NCBI RefSeq assembly: GCF_902490045.1
Contig: NZ_CABUCJ010000047.1
Coordinates: 1 to 18,186, forward strand
DNA from: an uncultured Anaerotruncus sp.
GTDB lineage: Bacteria; Bacillota; Clostridia; Oscillospirales; Ruminococcaceae
DNA length: 18,186 nt
Reading direction: 5' to 3'
Shown here: piece after piece, positions 15,785-18,186 of the stretch
Layout: the number at the start of each line of letters is the position of its first letter
Position numbering within the stretch: the stretch's first letter is position 1
Notes under the pieces: model-generated
What the model was told of the DNA's origin: nothing
Database searches by the model: none
Seen by the model: only the letters and a program-made list of their open reading frames with translations
Program-made: the position numbers and the translations under genes

Positions 15785-16852
15785 ATGGGCAACCAGAAAA
15801 ACAGGCGGGCCGTCGAAAAGCCGCTTTCCCCGCGGGAGCTTTCCGCCTTCTGCGCGCAGCTCGCGATGCTCGTCCGCTCGGGGATCCCCGCGGCGGAGGC
15901 CATTTCGATCATGCGGGGGGACGCGGGCGGCGGCCCGGGCGGGGAGCTGCTCGCCGCGATCGGCGAGCGGCTGGAGGACCGCGCCGCGCTCGGCACCGCG
16001 CTGGCGGAGGCGGGGGTATTCCCGCGCTACTTCGTCAGCATGGTGGAGATCGGGGAGAGGTCCGGCCGCCTCGACGAGGTGCTCGACGCGCTGTGCGCCT
16101 ACTATGAGCGGGAGGAGTCGGTGTCGGAGGGCATCCGCAGCGCCGTCGCCTATCCGCTCGTCATGATCGTCATGATGGCGCTCGTCGTCGGCGTGCTCGT
16201 CATCAAGGTCCTGCCCGTGTTCAGCGAGGTCTTCGTGGAGCTGGGCGGCGGGGCGTCGAGCTTTGCCGGACAGGTCATGCGCCTGGGCGCCGCCTCGGGG
16301 CGGATCGCCATCGCGCTGACCGCCGTCGTGCTGCTGCTGCTCGCCGCCTACCTCCTCATGCGCGCCTTCCCGGCGGGACGCGCCGCCCTCTCCCGGTGGA
16401 GCGCGGTCTTTCCGCTCACCCGCGGGATCTCGGCGCGCGTCGCCTCGGGCCGGTTCGCCTCCGCCATGGCGATGATGCTTTCGAGCGGGCTCGATTCCGA
16501 CCAGTCGCTCGACATGGCCGTCCGCCTCCTCGACGAGGGGCCGATGCGCCGCAGGGCGGAGCGCTGCCGCGAGCTCGTCTCGGGCGGGGCCTCCTTTGCC
16601 GACGCGGTCAGCCAGGCGGGCATCTTCCCCGGCGTCTACGCGCGGATGGTGTCGGTCGGCTTTTCGACCGGCTCCGCCGACATGGTGCTGCGCAAGCTCG
16701 CCTCCCGCTACGAGGAGGAGGTCGACGCGCGGGTCGCGCGGATGCTCTCGGTGCTCGAGCCCACCCTCGTCGCCATCCTCGCCGTCGTGGTGGGGATCAT
16801 CCTGCTGTCGGTCATGCTGCCCCTGATGGGCGTCATGTCCTCGATCGGCTGA
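15785..16852 (+). CDS. Type II secretion/type IV pilus platform protein (GspF/PilC family)
   Basis: This inner-membrane protein of 355 residues forms the platform on which pilins or pseudopilins are assembled, driven by a cytoplasmic ATPase that is not in this window. Two T2SSF domains are seen at about 18-140 and 215-340, each with the pattern LxxLVxSGIPxxEA or its partner (SGLDSDQSLD). The first lies before the helices VMIVMMALVVGVLVIKVLPVF and IALTAVVLLLLAAYLLM, and the last helix ends the protein. VEIGERSGRLDEVL and VGFSTGSADMVL are the family's repeated loops. The length is slightly below the usual 400. The ATG at 15785 has AAGGGGTG at normal spacing. It sits between a secreted protein and three pilin-like genes, with short gaps suggesting an operon. 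Confidence 0.93.
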   Translation: MGNQKNRRAVEKPLSPRELSAFCAQLAMLVRSGIPAAEAISIMRGDAGGGPGGELLAAIGERLEDRAALGTALAEAGVFPRYFVSMVEIGERSGRLDEVLDALCAYYEREESVSEGIRSAVAYPLVMIVMMALVVGVLVIKVLPVFSEVFVELGGGASSFAGQVMRLGAASGRIAIALTAVVLLLLAAYLLMRAFPAGRAALSRWSAVFPLTRGISARVASGRFASAMAMMLSSGLDSDQSLDMAVRLLDEGPMRRRAERCRELVSGGASFADAVSQAGIFPGVYARMVSVGFSTGSADMVLRKLASRYEEEVDARVARMLSVLEPTLVAILAVVVGIILLSVMLPLMGVMSSIG

Positions 16853-16865
16853 CGGGAGGCGCGTG

Positions 16866-17192
16866 ATGAGACGCTTTGTTTCCAAACGCCGCCGTCCGCT
16901 CGCCGGACTCCTGCTCCCGGCCGCCGCCACCCTGGTGATCATCGCGTTCGCCGCTTGGGGGGCCGACTCCGTCTCGGAGGCGGCGCGGGAGGAACAGCTC
17001 GGCGCCGTCCGCCGGTCGGTGACCCGCGCGACGGTCCACTGCTACGCCATCGAGGGCTCCTATCCCCCCAGCCTCGACTATCTTGAGGAGCACTACGGGC
17101 TCACGGTCGACAAGGCCCGTTATTCCATCCACTACCACTGCTTCGCATCCAACCTGATGCCGGAGATCGACGTGATTCCCCTGACGAAATGA
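16866..17192 (+). CDS. Small membrane-anchored pilin-like protein, uncharacterised
   Basis: This 108-residue protein has a basic start and one hydrophobic segment at about 11-31. Its outer part contains the segment VHCYAIEGSYPPSLDYLEEH, which resembles pseudopilins (a Y-x-x-x-G-x-YP-x-SL pattern). However, the usual prepilin cleavage motif, a Gly followed by a hydrophobic run with Glu at position five, is absent. It may be a minor pilin variant or an assembly protein. Cys59 and Cys92 could form a disulfide. I chose the ATG at 16866, five bases after GGGAGG; the GTG at 16863 is too close to it. It starts 13 bp past the platform gene, and its stop precedes the next gene's start by 29 bp. Confidence 0.75.
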   Translation: MRRFVSKRRRPLAGLLLPAAATLVIIAFAAWGADSVSEAAREEQLGAVRRSVTRATVHCYAIEGSYPPSLDYLEEHYGLTVDKARYSIHYHCFASNLMPEIDVIPLTK

Positions 17193-17221
17193 ACCTGGAC
17201 TTCACGGGAAGGGAGGCCGCC

Positions 17222-17719
17222 ATGAACATCCGTTTCCAGCCGCGCAGGCATGTGATCGACCTGCTCTTCACCCTCGCGCTCTTCTGTGTCTTCGCCGCCT
17301 CTGCCCTGCTTGTCGTGCTCATCGGCGCGGACGTCTACGAGTCCTCCGCCCGCGGCATGGACCGCAATTTCGATCTTCAGACCTCCCTGCACTATGTCGC
17401 CGCGAAGGTTCGCCAGTGCGACGCGGCGGGCGCGGTGCGCGCGGGGGAGCTGGGCGGCGCGCCCGCGCTCATAATCGAACAGGAGTTCGGCGGCGAGGTC
17501 TACCGCACCTATCTCTACGCGTGGGAGGGCAGCCTCTGCGAGCTCTTCACCGGCATGGACGACCCCTCCCCCGTCGACGGGACCCCCATCACGAAGGTGC
17601 CCGCCTTTGAGGTGGAGCAGGTGAACCCGCGCCTGCTGCGCGTCTCCTGCCCCGATGCGGACGGGCGGGACGCGCAGCTCTATCTCTCGCTGCGCAGCGG
17701 CAAGGAGGGTTCGGCATGA
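17222..17719 (+). CDS. DUF4860 family protein, pilin-like
   Basis: This protein has 165 residues. An N-terminal basic stretch is followed by a single hydrophobic segment at about 11-35 (VIDLLFTLALFCVFAASALL). An outer domain then begins with MDRNFDLQTSLHYVAAKVRQ (46-65). The pattern of one N-terminal helix, a following amphipathic helix and a beta-rich domain resembles minor pilins, but there is no Glu at the fifth position of the helix. I recognise it as DUF4860 from memory, moderately sure. I chose the ATG at 17222, five bases after GGGAGG. An in-frame ATG at 17189 overlaps the previous stop but has no better site. The gene overlaps the next start by ATGA. Confidence 0.8.
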   Translation: MNIRFQPRRHVIDLLFTLALFCVFAASALLVVLIGADVYESSARGMDRNFDLQTSLHYVAAKVRQCDAAGAVRAGELGGAPALIIEQEFGGEVYRTYLYAWEGSLCELFTGMDDPSPVDGTPITKVPAFEVEQVNPRLLRVSCPDADGRDAQLYLSLRSGKEGSA

Positions 17720-18186
17720 GACAGCCCCGCACCCATTCGGGATCGAGTCTCTTTTTGATGGAGCTGATCCTCGCGATCCTCTTTTTCTCGGTCGCAAGCG
17801 CGGTCTGCGTGCAGCTCTTCGCACGGGCGCACACGGCGAGCGAGCAGAGCGCCGCGCTCAACCGCGCGGTGCTGGCCGCCGAATCGGCCGCCGAGGCGTT
17901 CAAGGGGGCGGCCGACCTCGACGAGGCGGCGCGGCTCACGGGGGCGCATGCCGGGGACGCGCCCGGCGTCCTGACCGCCTGGTACGACCGGGTGTGGAAC
18001 CCCTGCGCCGAGCGGGACGCCCGCTACCGCCTGGACATCCTGATCCACGGGCCGGAGGGCGGCGGGTCCGCCGGCGGGTCCCTGCCCGGCAGGCCGGGCG
18101 GCCTGTGGGAGGCGGAAATCACCGTCGGCAGGACGGCGGGCGGCGCTTCCGAAGAGCTTTACCGCCTGAACGCGCGGCGGTATCAA
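17716..18186 (+). CDS. Prepilin-like protein (partial, runs off the window)
   Basis: The frame is open to the end of the window, 157 codons so far with no stop. An ATG at 17716 lies seven bases after AAGGAGG and overlaps the DUF4860 gene's stop in ATGA. The N-terminus has SGSSLFLMELILAILFFSVA (8-27), a type III signal-like site. Cleavage after Ser11 would leave LFLME with Glu at position five, like type IV prepilins, before the hydrophobic helix. An amphipathic Ala/Glu-rich helix follows (about 38-62), then a Gly-rich linker (about 113-130). It is probably a minor pilin or pseudopilin. Any C-terminus, and the prepilin peptidase and ATPase, lie beyond the window. Confidence 0.8.
   Translation, partial: MRQPRTHSGSSLFLMELILAILFFSVASAVCVQLFARAHTASEQSAALNRAVLAAESAAEAFKGAADLDEAARLTGAHAGDAPGVLTAWYDRVWNPCAERDARYRLDILIHGPEGGGSAGGSLPGRPGGLWEAEITVGRTAGGASEELYRLNARRYQ

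Overview
The window looks like chromosomal DNA from a high-GC anaerobic member of the Clostridia, most likely Oscillospiraceae/Ruminococcaceae-like. This is inferred from strong AGGAGG-type ribosome binding sites, sigma-A promoters, a Bacillus/Clostridium-type pyruvate kinase with an extra C-terminal PEP-utiliser domain, a class B sortase, a PduL-type phosphotransacetylase, a YtrA-type GntR/ABC operon, and strong GC bias at third codon positions. That bias also creates very long false ORFs opposite real genes. No rRNA, tRNA, CRISPR array, transposase or phage gene is visible.

Layout. 1-180 holds four perfect hairpins, two with the same loop, upstream of a consensus promoter and galE (+). Next is a cardiolipin synthase gene with its own promoter (+). 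On the minus strand follows a three-gene operon, transcribed right to left: GntR-family repressor, ABC ATPase, and ABC permease with a large C-terminal extracytoplasmic region. A palindromic operator candidate lies in front of it. Pyruvate kinase (+) has a consensus promoter and a GC-rich leader that ends in a terminator-like structure. A lipoprotein-type class B sortase (+) follows.

On the minus strand come an NSS-family sodium symporter coupled by an ATGA overlap to a DUF1638 protein, and upstream of them a PduL-type phosphate acyltransferase that ends in its own strong terminator. Divergent from pduL is a family 4 uracil-DNA glycosylase (+). A minus-strand BTAD/SARP-like regulator with a degenerate GGDEF-like tail comes next. 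It is divergent, across an AT-rich spacer, from the last operon (+): a secreted transglutaminase-like protein, a PilC/GspF membrane platform protein, a small pilin-like membrane protein, a DUF4860 protein and a prepilin-like protein cut by the window end.

The least ordinary parts are the final type IV pilus-like operon led by a secreted transglutaminase-fold protein, the lipid-anchored sortase, the symporter/DUF1638 pair, the twin-hairpin block before galE and the possible attenuator before pyk. The rest is ordinary housekeeping: sugar-nucleotide and phospholipid metabolism, glycolysis, acetate or propionate activation and DNA repair.
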